Part shown: positions 1 to 7,266 of the stretch, piece by piece
How positions within the stretch are numbered: the first letter of the stretch is position 1
How the letters are laid out: the number at the start of each line of letters is the position of its first letter
Assembly (NCBI GenBank): GCA_046295175.1
Contig: JBKBNY010000001.1
Span: 434,001 to 498,000 of the forward strand
DNA from: JALOLV01 sp046295175
Lineage (GTDB): Bacteria; Bacteroidota; Bacteroidia; Cytophagales; Spirosomataceae
Length of the DNA stretch: 64,000 nucleotides
Reading direction: 5' to 3'
The notes under the pieces: generated by a model
Told to the model about the DNA's origin: nothing
Databases searched by the model: none
Seen by the model: only the letters and a program-made list of their open reading frames with translations
Program-made: the position numbers and the translations under genes

Positions 1-90
1 GGCACCTTCTTTAGCAAACTGTATGGCAGCAGCTTTGCCAATACCCGAGTTTCCACCCGTAATTACTACAACTTTGTCTTTAAAACGCAT
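1..90 (-). CDS. SDR family oxidoreductase, N-terminal fragment
   Basis: This is the first 30 codons of a gene that runs off the left edge of the window. The visible peptide begins MRFKDKVVVITGG and continues NSGIGKAAA, the glycine-rich TGxxxGIG dinucleotide-binding motif of classical short-chain dehydrogenases/reductases. The substrate cannot be told because the catalytic YxxxK region is outside the window. The start is the only ATG near the motif and places it at the usual distance from the N-terminus. Confidence 0.8.
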   Translation of the reverse strand, partial: MRFKDKVVVITGGNSGIGKAAAIQFAKEGA

Positions 91-162
91 ATTATTCGGT
101 CGGATTGATTGTTGATTGATTGTTTATAGATGAATGATTGAAGTATGTTTAATAAGGCTTGG

Positions 163-210
163 GGATTAAAAATCCTTAGCAGTTGTAGGTTCGGATTACA
201 AATCCGAACC
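163..210. repeat. Two tandem GATT/AATC stem-loops
   Basis: Two adjacent hairpins lie downstream of the DUF2147 gene. The first is GGATT-AAA-AATCC (163-175). The second has a perfect 10-bp stem, GGTTCGGATT / AATCCGAACC, around the loop ACA (188-210). The design of neighbouring short palindromes with GATT...AATC cores recurs at 31661-31706, so this looks like a dispersed REP-like element. It may also act as a transcription terminator for the minus-strand genes, although no clean T-tract follows. Confidence 0.6.
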
Positions 211-223
211 AGCAGAAAAATAA

Positions 224-661
224 TTACTTTATTCGGGTCCAAGTTTCGCTTTGCCCCAGCATAGGCACTCCGATATAACCCGTTATAACGATTTTGTTAT
301 TGTCTTTCATCGTTATTTTTAGGCTGTAAGTTTTGCCACGTTTGGGGTCATAGACATCGCCATCATCCCAAATCTTTTTATCGGCAATGTATTTTAAATT
401 TTTGATAACTACCAAACCCACAATCGGCTGGTTTCGCTTACTTTTATCAGGGTTCTCGGTATCGGTGTAGGGCTTACCCGTTTTAGGGTCGGCTGGCTCT
501 ACAAGTTCGGTAATTTTGGCAAAATAAGCATTACCTTGTTTGTAAATTTCAACTTTTCCGTCTTTGTCTTGTGGCAACCAAAGCCCCAGAATGGCATCGG
601 CTTTTTGTGCAAAAACCGATGTATAAGTCATGAAGATTATGAATAAGATTGCTTTTTTCAT
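224..661 (-). CDS. DUF2147 domain-containing secreted protein
   Basis: The 145-residue protein has a signal peptide (residues 1-19, ending SVFAQ) followed by one compact domain. The segment ILGLWLPQDKDGKVEIYKQG at its start and the terminal GYIGVPMLGQSETWTRIK are typical of DUF2147, a small beta-rich periplasmic or secreted domain of unknown biochemical function. Its ATG overlaps the TGA of the upstream methyltransferase gene (ATGA), so the two are probably translationally coupled. Nothing in the sequence suggests an enzymatic site. The family call is fairly sure; the role is unknown. Confidence 0.8.
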   Translation of the reverse strand: MKKAILFIIFMTYTSVFAQKADAILGLWLPQDKDGKVEIYKQGNAYFAKITELVEPADPKTGKPYTDTENPDKSKRNQPIVGLVVIKNLKYIADKKIWDDGDVYDPKRGKTYSLKITMKDNNKIVITGYIGVPMLGQSETWTRIK

Positions 662-1425
662 TTCTGACAGAAGTATATAATTTCGCCTTCGGGCAATGCG
701 TATCGTTTTACCAAGTTTTTATCCATTTTCAAGACAAAATCGTCTTCTAAAACCTTAAAACCACCTTTTTCGAGTTCTCGACCGTAGTCTTGTCCAAACA
801 AACGGAGGTGGTCATTTTGCCAAAAAACACGCTCACGCTCGGCAGGGTCGGTGATGGTCGGGTCTTCAAAAGTATGCTCTTTGGTCCAATCTTGCGGCGA
901 CTGGATAATCGCCCAACCACCCGGTTTCAAGACACGGTGAAGCTCACTCATAGCCTTGATGTAATCATCCACGTGTTCCATCACGTGGTTACAAAATGCT
1001 ACATCGAAAGTATTGGCTTCAAACGGAATCTGGTGAATATCCATCTTGACTTTTGCCAATGGCGATTCTATATCGGCCGTGATGTAATCGAGGTTTTTCA
1101 TTGCCTCAAAACGGTCAATAAAACAATATTCGGGGGCGACATGCAATACTTTCAGCTTATCGGCCGTATAAAAATTGGTTTTTTCTCTCAGATATAGTGC
1201 CATCAATCTGTGGCGTTCGAGGGCCAAACAATTGGGGCAAAGTGCATTTTCTCTCGGAGTAAGGCGTCCGTAAGGAAGAAATTTCTTAAATTTGCTCTCA
1301 CAAACCGTACACTCTACGGTATTGCCACGCATAAAAAAAGCATAGACTTTGAGCGGAATATGACTGAATAATTGGAGGTATTTTCGAGGAACGAATCTGA
1401 GTAAAAGACTGATGATTGATTTCAT
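658..1425 (-). CDS. Class I SAM-dependent methyltransferase with Cys4 module
   Basis: The 255-residue protein combines an N-terminal four-cysteine module (C39/C42 and C63/C66, as CTVC and CPNC), which could bind zinc, with a class I methyltransferase core. The core shows a weak SAM motif I (VLHVAPEYCFIDRF), an acidic motif II (ITADIE), motif IV (FDVAFCNHVMEHVDD) and the LHRVLKPGGWAIIQSP strand of Methyltransf_11 proteins. The GxGxG loop of motif I is degenerate (APEYC), as in several sugar- or lipid-linked members. The substrate is unknown. The stop codon overlaps the start of the DUF2147 gene. Confidence 0.82.
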   Translation of the reverse strand: MKSIISLLLRFVPRKYLQLFSHIPLKVYAFFMRGNTVECTVCESKFKKFLPYGRLTPRENALCPNCLALERHRLMALYLREKTNFYTADKLKVLHVAPEYCFIDRFEAMKNLDYITADIESPLAKVKMDIHQIPFEANTFDVAFCNHVMEHVDDYIKAMSELHRVLKPGGWAIIQSPQDWTKEHTFEDPTITDPAERERVFWQNDHLRLFGQDYGRELEKGGFKVLEDDFVLKMDKNLVKRYALPEGEIIYFCQK

Positions 1426-1578
1426 GTAAGTGCAAGCTATAAATTAGTTTATGTTATTCGTTAATGGTTAATCGTTAATATTACGCTGATAATGAATTCG
1501 ATTAACTATTTTCTATTAACATCTTGATATCATGATGGGATTTGAAAAGTAAAATTACTTCCTCAATCCTTTTATTAA

Positions 1579-1609
1579 TTTGATTTTTATACAAAATTAG
1601 ATAAAATTG
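1579..1609 (+). promoter_or_regulatory. Candidate Bacteroidota sigma-A promoter
   Basis: A -33 element TTTG (1579-1582) is separated by 19 nt from TAAAATTG (1602-1609), one base away from the Bacteroidota -7 consensus TAnnTTTG. It would start transcription roughly 20-25 nt before the ATG at 1640. This is a motif match only. Confidence 0.5.
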
Positions 1610-1639
1610 TCTTTAAATTATTAACAACACTGATATAAA

Positions 1640-1993
1640 ATGGAAGTAAAACCTCAAAAACCACCCGGAAAAAGATTGCTAAAAAATATGTCGTTGCGAA
1701 CCAAATGGTTGCTTTGCTCTATCGGCGGGCTAATGCTTATGGGCTATGGTCTGTCTGTATTTAGCGAAGCTGGCAATCTAAAACATTCGGGAGCCGATAC
1801 CATGAAGTGGGTTTTGCTCGGCACTTATAGTTTGGTGGTTTTCAATGCAGGGGTTTCGGTTTTTGGGCAGGCAATTATTTTTAAGATGATGATTGAGAAT
1901 CGTAAATTCATCAAAAAAATGCTCAAAGAGCGTGATAAAAAGACATTCAAGAAACTAAAAACTACTACTCAAGCACCTAAAACAAGTATGTAG
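1640..1993 (+). CDS. Small two-TM membrane protein, unknown function
   Basis: The 117-residue protein has a basic N-terminus (about residues 1-24), a hydrophobic segment at about 25-42 (WLLCSIGGLMLMGYGLSVF), a second at about 55-80 (VLLGTYSLVVFNAGVSVFGQ), and a lysine-rich C-terminus. This suggests an inner-membrane protein with both ends in the cytoplasm. I do not recognise the family. It stands alone, preceded by a plausible promoter at 1579-1609 and followed by a strong terminator at 2104-2140. Confidence 0.65.
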   Translation: MEVKPQKPPGKRLLKNMSLRTKWLLCSIGGLMLMGYGLSVFSEAGNLKHSGADTMKWVLLGTYSLVVFNAGVSVFGQAIIFKMMIENRKFIKKMLKERDKKTFKKLKTTTQAPKTSM

Positions 1994-2103
1994 TCATTCT
2001 GTGGATACTCAATAGGCAGCTGATTGTTATTCATTATAAATACTTTTTATAGTAGAGTTGACTATTGAATGACAAATGAAATATTTTGCATAAGTACTTA
2101 CTA

Positions 2104-2140
2104 AAAAAGGTGTCGAAATGCTACATTCCGACACCTTTTT
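2104..2140. terminator. Bidirectional terminator
   Basis: A perfect 12-bp stem, AAAAAGGTGTCG / CGACACCTTTTT, flanks an inner AATG-CTA-CATT stem separated by one mismatch. A-runs on the left and T-runs on the right make it usable in both directions, which fits its position between the convergent genes at 1640-1993 (+) and 2161-2301 (-). Confidence 0.85.
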
Positions 2141-2160
2141 AATACCTCTGCTCTACAGAA

Positions 2161-2301
2161 TTAAGCAAATTGAGCTTTTAATTCTTCAACTGTAACTTTC
2201 TTGATAGTTGGTTTCAAAGTCAAACGCTTTACAGCTGCAACTTTATTATTAGCTACTGCTTTATTTCTGCGGTCTTTACGTTTTAATCTTGTTACGCTCA
2301 T
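2161..2301 (-). CDS. Very small basic protein, unknown function
   Basis: The likely product is 46 residues, starting MSVTRLKRKDRRNKAVANNK and ending VTVEELKAQFA. I chose the internal ATG at 2301 because the peptide reads as a compact basic protein from there, while the 21-residue upstream extension has no start better than GTG and looks like translated spacer DNA. Lysine and arginine make up about a quarter of the residues, suggesting nucleic-acid or ribosome association (inference). It lies divergent from hisS and convergent with the upstream membrane protein gene, sharing the terminator at 2104-2140. Confidence 0.65.
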   Translation of the reverse strand: MSVTRLKRKDRRNKAVANNKVAAVKRLTLKPTIKKVTVEELKAQFA

Positions 2302-2525
2302 GTCCTTGATATAAATTAGTGAATGAGTGAATGGCGAATTAGCGATATATTTACACCATTTCACTATTCAATTATTCTGATTTTCAAAATTGGAGTGCAA
2401 AGTTAAGTTTTTAGTTTAATATATTCAATCTTTCGATGTAATTTTGTCAGAAATTTTTAAGTATTATTTTATTGGCGAATCCAAAAGACTTTTCTATTCG
2501 CTAATTAACGATTGATAATTAGATA

Positions 2526-3887
2526 ATGAGCAAACCAAGTTTAGTTAGAGGCACGAGAGATTTTGGACCAGCCGTGATGGTCAAGCGGAATTATATTTTT
2601 GATACGATAAAACGCACTTTTCAGAAATTTGGTTTTCAGCCAATCGAAACCCCAACCATGGAAAACCTCTCGGTTTTGATGGGAAAATACGGCGACGAAG
2701 GCGACCAACTGCTCTTTAAAGTGCTGAATTCGGGTAATTTTTTGGAGAAAGTTACTCCAACCGATTTGGAAGATGGATACAAAAAATTGACGCATAAAAT
2801 CTCTGAAAAGGGTCTTAGATATGACCTTACGGTGCCATTTGCTCGTTATGTGGTGATGAATCGTAACGATTTGGCGATGCCATTCAAACGCTATCAGATT
2901 CAACCCGTTTGGCGTGCCGACCGCCCACAAAAAGGTCGTTATCGTGAGTTTTATCAGTGTGATGCCGATGTCGTAGGCACGGATTCGCTCATTTGCGAAG
3001 CCGAAATCGTGTTGATGCTCAACGAAATTTTGGGGAATCTGGGACTGCCCTCGTTCACAATCAAGATTAATAACCGCAAGATTTTGACGGGTATCGCCGA
3101 GGTTATCGGAGCGGCAGGACAAGAAGGCCCACTCTGTGTAGCGATTGATAAATTGGATAAAATCGGGAAAGAAGAAGTTGAGAAAGAATTGGTTGAAAGG
3201 GGTTTCTCCAATGAAACGATTGAAAAACTCCAACCGATATTCAGCCTAAAAATGTCTGATAGCACGTTTATTACGGAGTTAAAATCGTGGTTATCGGCTT
3301 CTGAGATTGGGACAAAAGGTATCGAAGAAATCGAAAAAGTTTTTGAATTGGTCAAACAATTTGGCTTAGAAAATACCAACACCGAACTCGATATTACGCT
3401 GGCTCGTGGATTGAGCTATTATACCGGGGCGATTTTTGAAGTTAAAGCCAACGGCGTGCAGATGGGAAGTATCTCGGGTGGTGGCCGTTATGATAATCTT
3501 ACTGGCACATTCGGAATGCCCGGACTCTCGGGCGTTGGGATTTCGCTCGGAGTTGATAGAATTTTTGATGTAATGGAAGAATTAGGATTATTCCCTGATA
3601 ACCAATCGGTTACGACGAAAGTTTTATTGACAAATTTTGATGGCGAAGCTGAAAGTTATTGTTTGCCAATCTTGAAAAAACTCCGCGATGCGGGCATCAA
3701 TGCCGAGATTTACCCCGAAGCATCGAAACTAAAAAAACAATTTGAATACGCCGACCGCAAGAAGATTCCGTTTGTATTGGTGGTGGGTTCGGAAGAGATT
3801 CAGACAGGATTACTCAATCTGAAAAATATGACATCAGGCGAGCAGGAGAAATTGGGTATCGAAGAAATAATCGAACGTTTGGCTTAA
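2526..3887 (+). CDS. hisS: Histidine--tRNA ligase
   Basis: HisRS charges tRNA-His with histidine in the cytoplasm. The 453-residue protein shows the class II synthetase landmarks: motif 2 (YQIQPVWRADRPQKGRYREF, about 130-149), the histidine-specific LARGLSYYTGAIFEV segment (about 297-311), SGGGRYDNL, and motif 3 (GVGISLGVDRI). A C-terminal anticodon-binding domain follows (about 360-453, including EYADRKKIPFVLVVG). Length is normal for the family. The start MSKPSLVRGTRDF matches the usual N-terminus. It is followed closely by the zeta-toxin-like pair on the same strand, which may be read from the same transcript. Confidence 0.97.
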   Translation: MSKPSLVRGTRDFGPAVMVKRNYIFDTIKRTFQKFGFQPIETPTMENLSVLMGKYGDEGDQLLFKVLNSGNFLEKVTPTDLEDGYKKLTHKISEKGLRYDLTVPFARYVVMNRNDLAMPFKRYQIQPVWRADRPQKGRYREFYQCDADVVGTDSLICEAEIVLMLNEILGNLGLPSFTIKINNRKILTGIAEVIGAAGQEGPLCVAIDKLDKIGKEEVEKELVERGFSNETIEKLQPIFSLKMSDSTFITELKSWLSASEIGTKGIEEIEKVFELVKQFGLENTNTELDITLARGLSYYTGAIFEVKANGVQMGSISGGGRYDNLTGTFGMPGLSGVGISLGVDRIFDVMEELGLFPDNQSVTTKVLLTNFDGEAESYCLPILKKLRDAGINAEIYPEASKLKKQFEYADRKKIPFVLVVGSEEIQTGLLNLKNMTSGEQEKLGIEEIIERLA

Positions 3888-3925
3888 TAATTGAAAAATA
3901 GGTATATTTGATAAAAAAGAATCAA

Positions 3926-4279
3926 ATGGATACTTTAGTTATTGAAAAAAATACGGAACGGGAATCTTTGGATAGTTGGCTGATTGAAAGTCAATTAGCC
4001 GAAATCGGGGTTCCGTATTTGCCACTTTCGTGGCAAGACGAATTTCTGATGGCCGAAAATCTCCAAAATTATTTTGCAGAGGTGATTGCAAAAATCAGCC
4101 ATATCAAGAGAGAATTTGAAAGTCTAAATCTTGAAGAAAGAACAAAATTAGATAGTACTAAACTCAAATGGATTCAGCTTAGTCGGGTATATCGCCAACT
4201 CAATCTGGCCGAAAGGCAACAGATATTGATAAATTTGATGAAAGACAATAAATATTTATCAGAGAATTATGATTATTGA
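3926..4279 (+). CDS. Putative antitoxin partner of the zeta-like kinase
   Basis: The 117-residue protein begins MDTLVIEKNTERE; I prefer the ATG at 3926 over a TTG 18 nt upstream. It is acidic and helix-rich, with no membrane segment and no motif I recognise. Its 3' end overlaps the start of the zeta-toxin-like gene by 11 nt, the tight coupling expected of an antitoxin-toxin operon with the antitoxin first. It does not obviously resemble the epsilon antitoxin. The antitoxin role is inferred from position alone. Confidence 0.6.
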   Translation: MDTLVIEKNTERESLDSWLIESQLAEIGVPYLPLSWQDEFLMAENLQNYFAEVIAKISHIKREFESLNLEERTKLDSTKLKWIQLSRVYRQLNLAERQQILINLMKDNKYLSENYDY

Positions 4280-5180
4280 GCTTTCTGAAACAAAATCTGA
4301 GTCAATTTTTAATGATATTCTCTTCGATTTTGTAATTGCTAAATCTCCCAAAACTTATGAAGCTCCCACAGCAATAATCCTCGGCGGGCAGCCGGGTGCA
4401 GGTAAATCGTTTTTAGTAAAAGAAGTTGAACAAGAATTTCAGAAAGAATTTATTTTTATCAGTACCGACGACCTGCGATTATACCATCCAGCCTATCAAA
4501 AACTCCAAAAAAGCCCAGATACCGTTCAAAATGCTGCCAATTTAGTAAATCCTTATGCTTCGGCTTGGACTGAGAAATTAATAAAATATTGCATCGAAAA
4601 TAAATATAATATTATCATTGATAGCACACTTGGCGGTAATATAAGAGCTGTTTATGATACTGTTGATATGCTCAGAACTGGCGGTTTTGAGTTTCATCTG
4701 AGACTTATGGCTGTGCCTTCGTTGGTAAGTAAATTAAGTATTTTTTTGAGATATGAGAGCCAACTAATCGAAAAGGGATTTGCCCGTTGGACTCGAATTG
4801 AAGACCACGACGATAGATTTGAGAAGATTCCGCAGGTTTTAGAGCAAATCATCAGCAACAAACCACCCGACACGATTCGATTTTTTAGAAGAAATTTATC
4901 CGATAAAATCACGATTTCTTTAGAACCTTCACAACTTTTTGCCTTCGATAATGATTCCTTTTCTAACTTTGTGTTCTTGGAGCAATTTCACCTTTTTAGA
5001 AATCAAATTCCAGAAACCGCCTTCAACTTTATTGAGCATGCGATTCGCCAGATTTTTACAAGTAAAAAATTAGAAAATACGCATAAAGATATGCTGAAAG
5101 TGATTTTGACTGATGAAATGAAACAATCGAAAGGTCAATTTAAAAACTTACTTTCGAGATTGATTAACGAACAGAATTAA
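4269..5180 (+). CDS. Zeta toxin family P-loop kinase
   Basis: The 303-residue protein carries a Walker A motif GGQPGAGKS (residues 39-47), followed by ISTDDLRLYHPAY (about 63-75), matching the P-loop and substrate-side acidic loop of zeta/PezT kinases, and NIIIDSTLGG (about 117-126), the usual third motif. Zeta toxins phosphorylate UDP-N-acetylglucosamine and so block peptidoglycan synthesis; family members without toxic activity also exist. The roughly 120 C-terminal residues are unassigned. The gene overlaps the preceding small gene and is followed 8 nt later by mltG, itself a peptidoglycan gene. Confidence 0.8.
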   Translation: MIIELSETKSESIFNDILFDFVIAKSPKTYEAPTAIILGGQPGAGKSFLVKEVEQEFQKEFIFISTDDLRLYHPAYQKLQKSPDTVQNAANLVNPYASAWTEKLIKYCIENKYNIIIDSTLGGNIRAVYDTVDMLRTGGFEFHLRLMAVPSLVSKLSIFLRYESQLIEKGFARWTRIEDHDDRFEKIPQVLEQIISNKPPDTIRFFRRNLSDKITISLEPSQLFAFDNDSFSNFVFLEQFHLFRNQIPETAFNFIEHAIRQIFTSKKLENTHKDMLKVILTDEMKQSKGQFKNLLSRLINEQN

Positions 5181-5188
5181 GAAAAACA

Positions 5189-6229
5189 ATGCTTAAAAAT
5201 CGTAAATTCATTGCCTACGCACTCGTTATCGTAACGACGCTTGCTGCTACTTTTACTTTTTATTTTTGGCAGGTTGCCAAAAGTCCAAACCTCAACGTTG
5301 AGGGCAAAAAAACTTTTGTTTTGTATGTTCCAGAAGGAGCAACTTATGAGACCGTCGTAGATTCTTTAGAAAAAAACAAGATGATTACCGATATGGTTTC
5401 TTTTGCTTTTTTGGCAAAATTGATGAAATACCGTGAGTCGGTCAAAGCGGGGCGTTACGAAATCCCGGTGAATTCGGGCAACAAAGAAATCCTTTCAAAA
5501 TTACGTGGCGGCTACCAAGACCCAGTAAAACTGACTTTTAATAATGTAAGGATGAAGTCTGATTTGTTGAAAAAAGTGGGTTCAAAGTTCATTTTCAAAC
5601 CCGAAGAATTAAGCAAATTATTGAGTAGCCAAGAAGCGTGTAATAAGTACGGGTTCGATACCACAACGATAATGTGTATGTTTTTGCCTGATACTTATTT
5701 GGTAAAATGGACCACGACTCCTGAGAAATTTATGGACCGTATGCACGACGAATACAAAAAATATTGGACGGATACTAAAGTTCAGAAAGCGGAGTCGATT
5801 GGGATGAATCCTGTCAAAGTAGCGGTTTTGGCTTCGATTGTGCAGTCAGAAACCAATAAAGTTGATGAAATGCCTCGCGTGGCGGGTGCGTACATCAACC
5901 GCATGAATATCAATATGCCGCTACAAGCTGACCCAACGGTGAAATTTGCCGTAGGTGATTTCTCAATAAAACGTATTCTCGAAAAACATTTATCAATCAA
6001 TTCACCTTATAATACTTATCGCAATACGGGGTTGCCTCCTGGGCCAATTGCATTGCCCGAAAAAAATGCTTTGGATGCCGTCTTGAATTATGAACAGCAC
6101 AAATACATTTATTTCTGTGCCAAAGAAGACTTTTCGGGTTATCATAACTTTGCCGAAAACTACGAAGACCACCTCAACAACGCCAAACTCTATCAAGATG
6201 CGTTGAATAGGGCCCAAATCTATCATTGA
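5189..6229 (+). CDS. mltG: Endolytic murein transglycosylase MltG
   Basis: MltG cleaves nascent glycan strands at the inner membrane and is thought to set chain length. The 346-residue protein has one N-terminal membrane anchor (about residues 7-29), a LysM-like subdomain (YVPEGATYETVVDSLEK) and the YceG catalytic domain. The catalytic glutamate lies in LASIVQSETN, followed by VAGAYINRMNINMPLQADPT, and the C-terminal NTYRNTGLPPGPIALP block is conserved. Length is normal. The TGA stop lies in the first copy of the 20-bp repeat array that precedes the next gene. Confidence 0.93.
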   Translation: MLKNRKFIAYALVIVTTLAATFTFYFWQVAKSPNLNVEGKKTFVLYVPEGATYETVVDSLEKNKMITDMVSFAFLAKLMKYRESVKAGRYEIPVNSGNKEILSKLRGGYQDPVKLTFNNVRMKSDLLKKVGSKFIFKPEELSKLLSSQEACNKYGFDTTTIMCMFLPDTYLVKWTTTPEKFMDRMHDEYKKYWTDTKVQKAESIGMNPVKVAVLASIVQSETNKVDEMPRVAGAYINRMNINMPLQADPTVKFAVGDFSIKRILEKHLSINSPYNTYRNTGLPPGPIALPEKNALDAVLNYEQHKYIYFCAKEDFSGYHNFAENYEDHLNNAKLYQDALNRAQIYH

Positions 6230-6286
6230 TTTCGCTGATTTTTGAATGATTTCTCTGATTTTTGAATGAATTTTATGATTTGAATA
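6227..6286. repeat. Tandem 20-bp TGATTT repeats upstream of GxxExxY gene
   Basis: Two tandem 20-mers, TGATTTCGCTGATTTTTGAA (6227-6246) and TGATTTCTCTGATTTTTGAA (6247-6266), differ at one base and are followed by a degenerate third copy (6267-6286). The first copy supplies the stop codon of mltG. Related units, partly inverted, occur on the other side of the GxxExxY gene (6691-6826), so the gene is bracketed by the array. Confidence 0.8.
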
Positions 6287-6306
6287 TATTCCTCCACACA
6301 CTATTT

Positions 6307-6696
6307 ATGATTAAAAATGAATATAAGTACTCAGATATTACGGCCAAAATTATTGGCTGTGCAATGACTGTTCATGCTGAATTAGGGATGGGTTTTCCAG
6401 AATACATTTATCAGCGAGCAATGGAATACGAAATGCAAAATCAAAAAATAGAATTTGTACGAGAATACGAAATGTCTATTTATTTTAAAGATGTGCTAAT
6501 GGGTAAGCGTCGAGTAGATTTTTTTGTTGCAAACAGTGTGTCTGTTGAGTTAAAAGCAACGTCAGAGCTTACAAATGAGCATTTTAATCAAGCATTAAAT
6601 TACTTAAAGGCTGGTAGAACGGAGGTTGGACTATTAATAAACTTTGGCTCGCCAAGCCTTCAATTTAAAAGGCTAATAAACAACAATTATCGCTGA
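6307..6696 (+). CDS. GxxExxY family protein
   Basis: The 129-residue protein carries the naming motif GFPEYIY after ITAKIIGCAMTVHAELGMG, plus the nuclease-like core KRRVDFFVANSVSVELKATS (D..V.LK pattern) and the C-terminal ALNYLKAGRTEVGLLINFGS typical of GxxExxY (PF13366) proteins. The D-(x)n-E-x-K arrangement is reminiscent of PD-(D/E)XK folds, but activity is unproven. I chose the ATG at 6307 because upstream codons run into the repeat array. The stop codon lies in a downstream repeat unit. The gene plus flanking repeats looks like a dispersed accessory unit. Confidence 0.85.
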   Translation: MIKNEYKYSDITAKIIGCAMTVHAELGMGFPEYIYQRAMEYEMQNQKIEFVREYEMSIYFKDVLMGKRRVDFFVANSVSVELKATSELTNEHFNQALNYLKAGRTEVGLLINFGSPSLQFKRLINNNYR

Positions 6697-6826
6697 TTTT
6701 ATCATTGATTCTGCTGATTTACAATTATTGATTATATTAAAGTAAAATCAATGTAATCAAGATAAAATCAGAGCAATCAGTGATACTGTTCAGCGTAATC
6801 ATCAAAAATCAAACTAATCAGTGATA
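6691..6826. repeat. TGATTT repeats, direct and inverted, downstream of GxxExxY gene
   Basis: Units of the upstream array recur here: in the same orientation at about 6691-6725 (CGCTGATTTT, CTGCTGATTT) and inverted at about 6752-6826 (AAAATCAGAGCAATCAGTGA, AAAAATC...AATCAGTGATA). The array holds the stop codon of the GxxExxY gene and runs up to the ATG of the thioesterase gene. Direct and inverted units could pair into a long AT-rich hairpin. Confidence 0.75.
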
Positions 6827-7234
6827 ATGTTCTCCTACGATTTCCCTTACCGAGTACGATATGCAGACATTGACCAAATGGGTTATATGTATTATGGCAA
6901 TTATGCTCGTTTGTACGAAATTGGTCGGGTTGAAGCACTTCGTTCGTTGGGATTACGCTACCGTGAACTCGAAGAAACTGGCGTGATGATGCCTGTTTAC
7001 GAAAATCGTTCGAGGTACATCCTGCCAGCTAAATACGATGATTTATTGACGATTCGGGTTATCATAAAGGAATTACCACGAGCCAGAATTGTTTTTAATT
7101 ACGAGATTTACAACGAAGAAAATACGCTGCTACACACGGGCGAAACAACACTGGTTTTTGTTAAGATGGATAACAACCGTATTACGGCCTGCCCCAAAGA
7201 GATTATCGAAAAGCTCAATCCGTTTTTTGGATAA
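6827..7234 (+). CDS. Acyl-CoA thioesterase, 4HBT family
   Basis: The 135-residue hotdog-fold protein has the YbgC/FadM-type signature YADIDQMGYMYYGNYARLYE (Asp followed by MGYMYYGNY), then GRVEALRSLG. Such enzymes hydrolyse acyl-CoA thioesters in the cytoplasm; the substrate cannot be told. The ATG at 6827 is preferred over an in-frame GTG two codons earlier because it gives the family's usual start (MFSYDFPYRVRY). The repeat array reaches the start codon, so the leader is made of repeat DNA. The YihY gene follows 32 nt later. Confidence 0.88.
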   Translation: MFSYDFPYRVRYADIDQMGYMYYGNYARLYEIGRVEALRSLGLRYRELEETGVMMPVYENRSRYILPAKYDDLLTIRVIIKELPRARIVFNYEIYNEENTLLHTGETTLVFVKMDNNRITACPKEIIEKLNPFFG

Positions 7235-7266
7235 TTATAAATTTTGGCACAACTTTAACCTACTTT

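Noticed and set aside
790..1197. Plus-strand open frame of 135 codons
   Set aside because: It lies wholly antisense to the methyltransferase gene, which has clear motifs.
2541..3233. Minus-strand open frame of 230 codons
   Set aside because: It is antisense to hisS and rich in Phe and Ile, as expected for a shadow frame.
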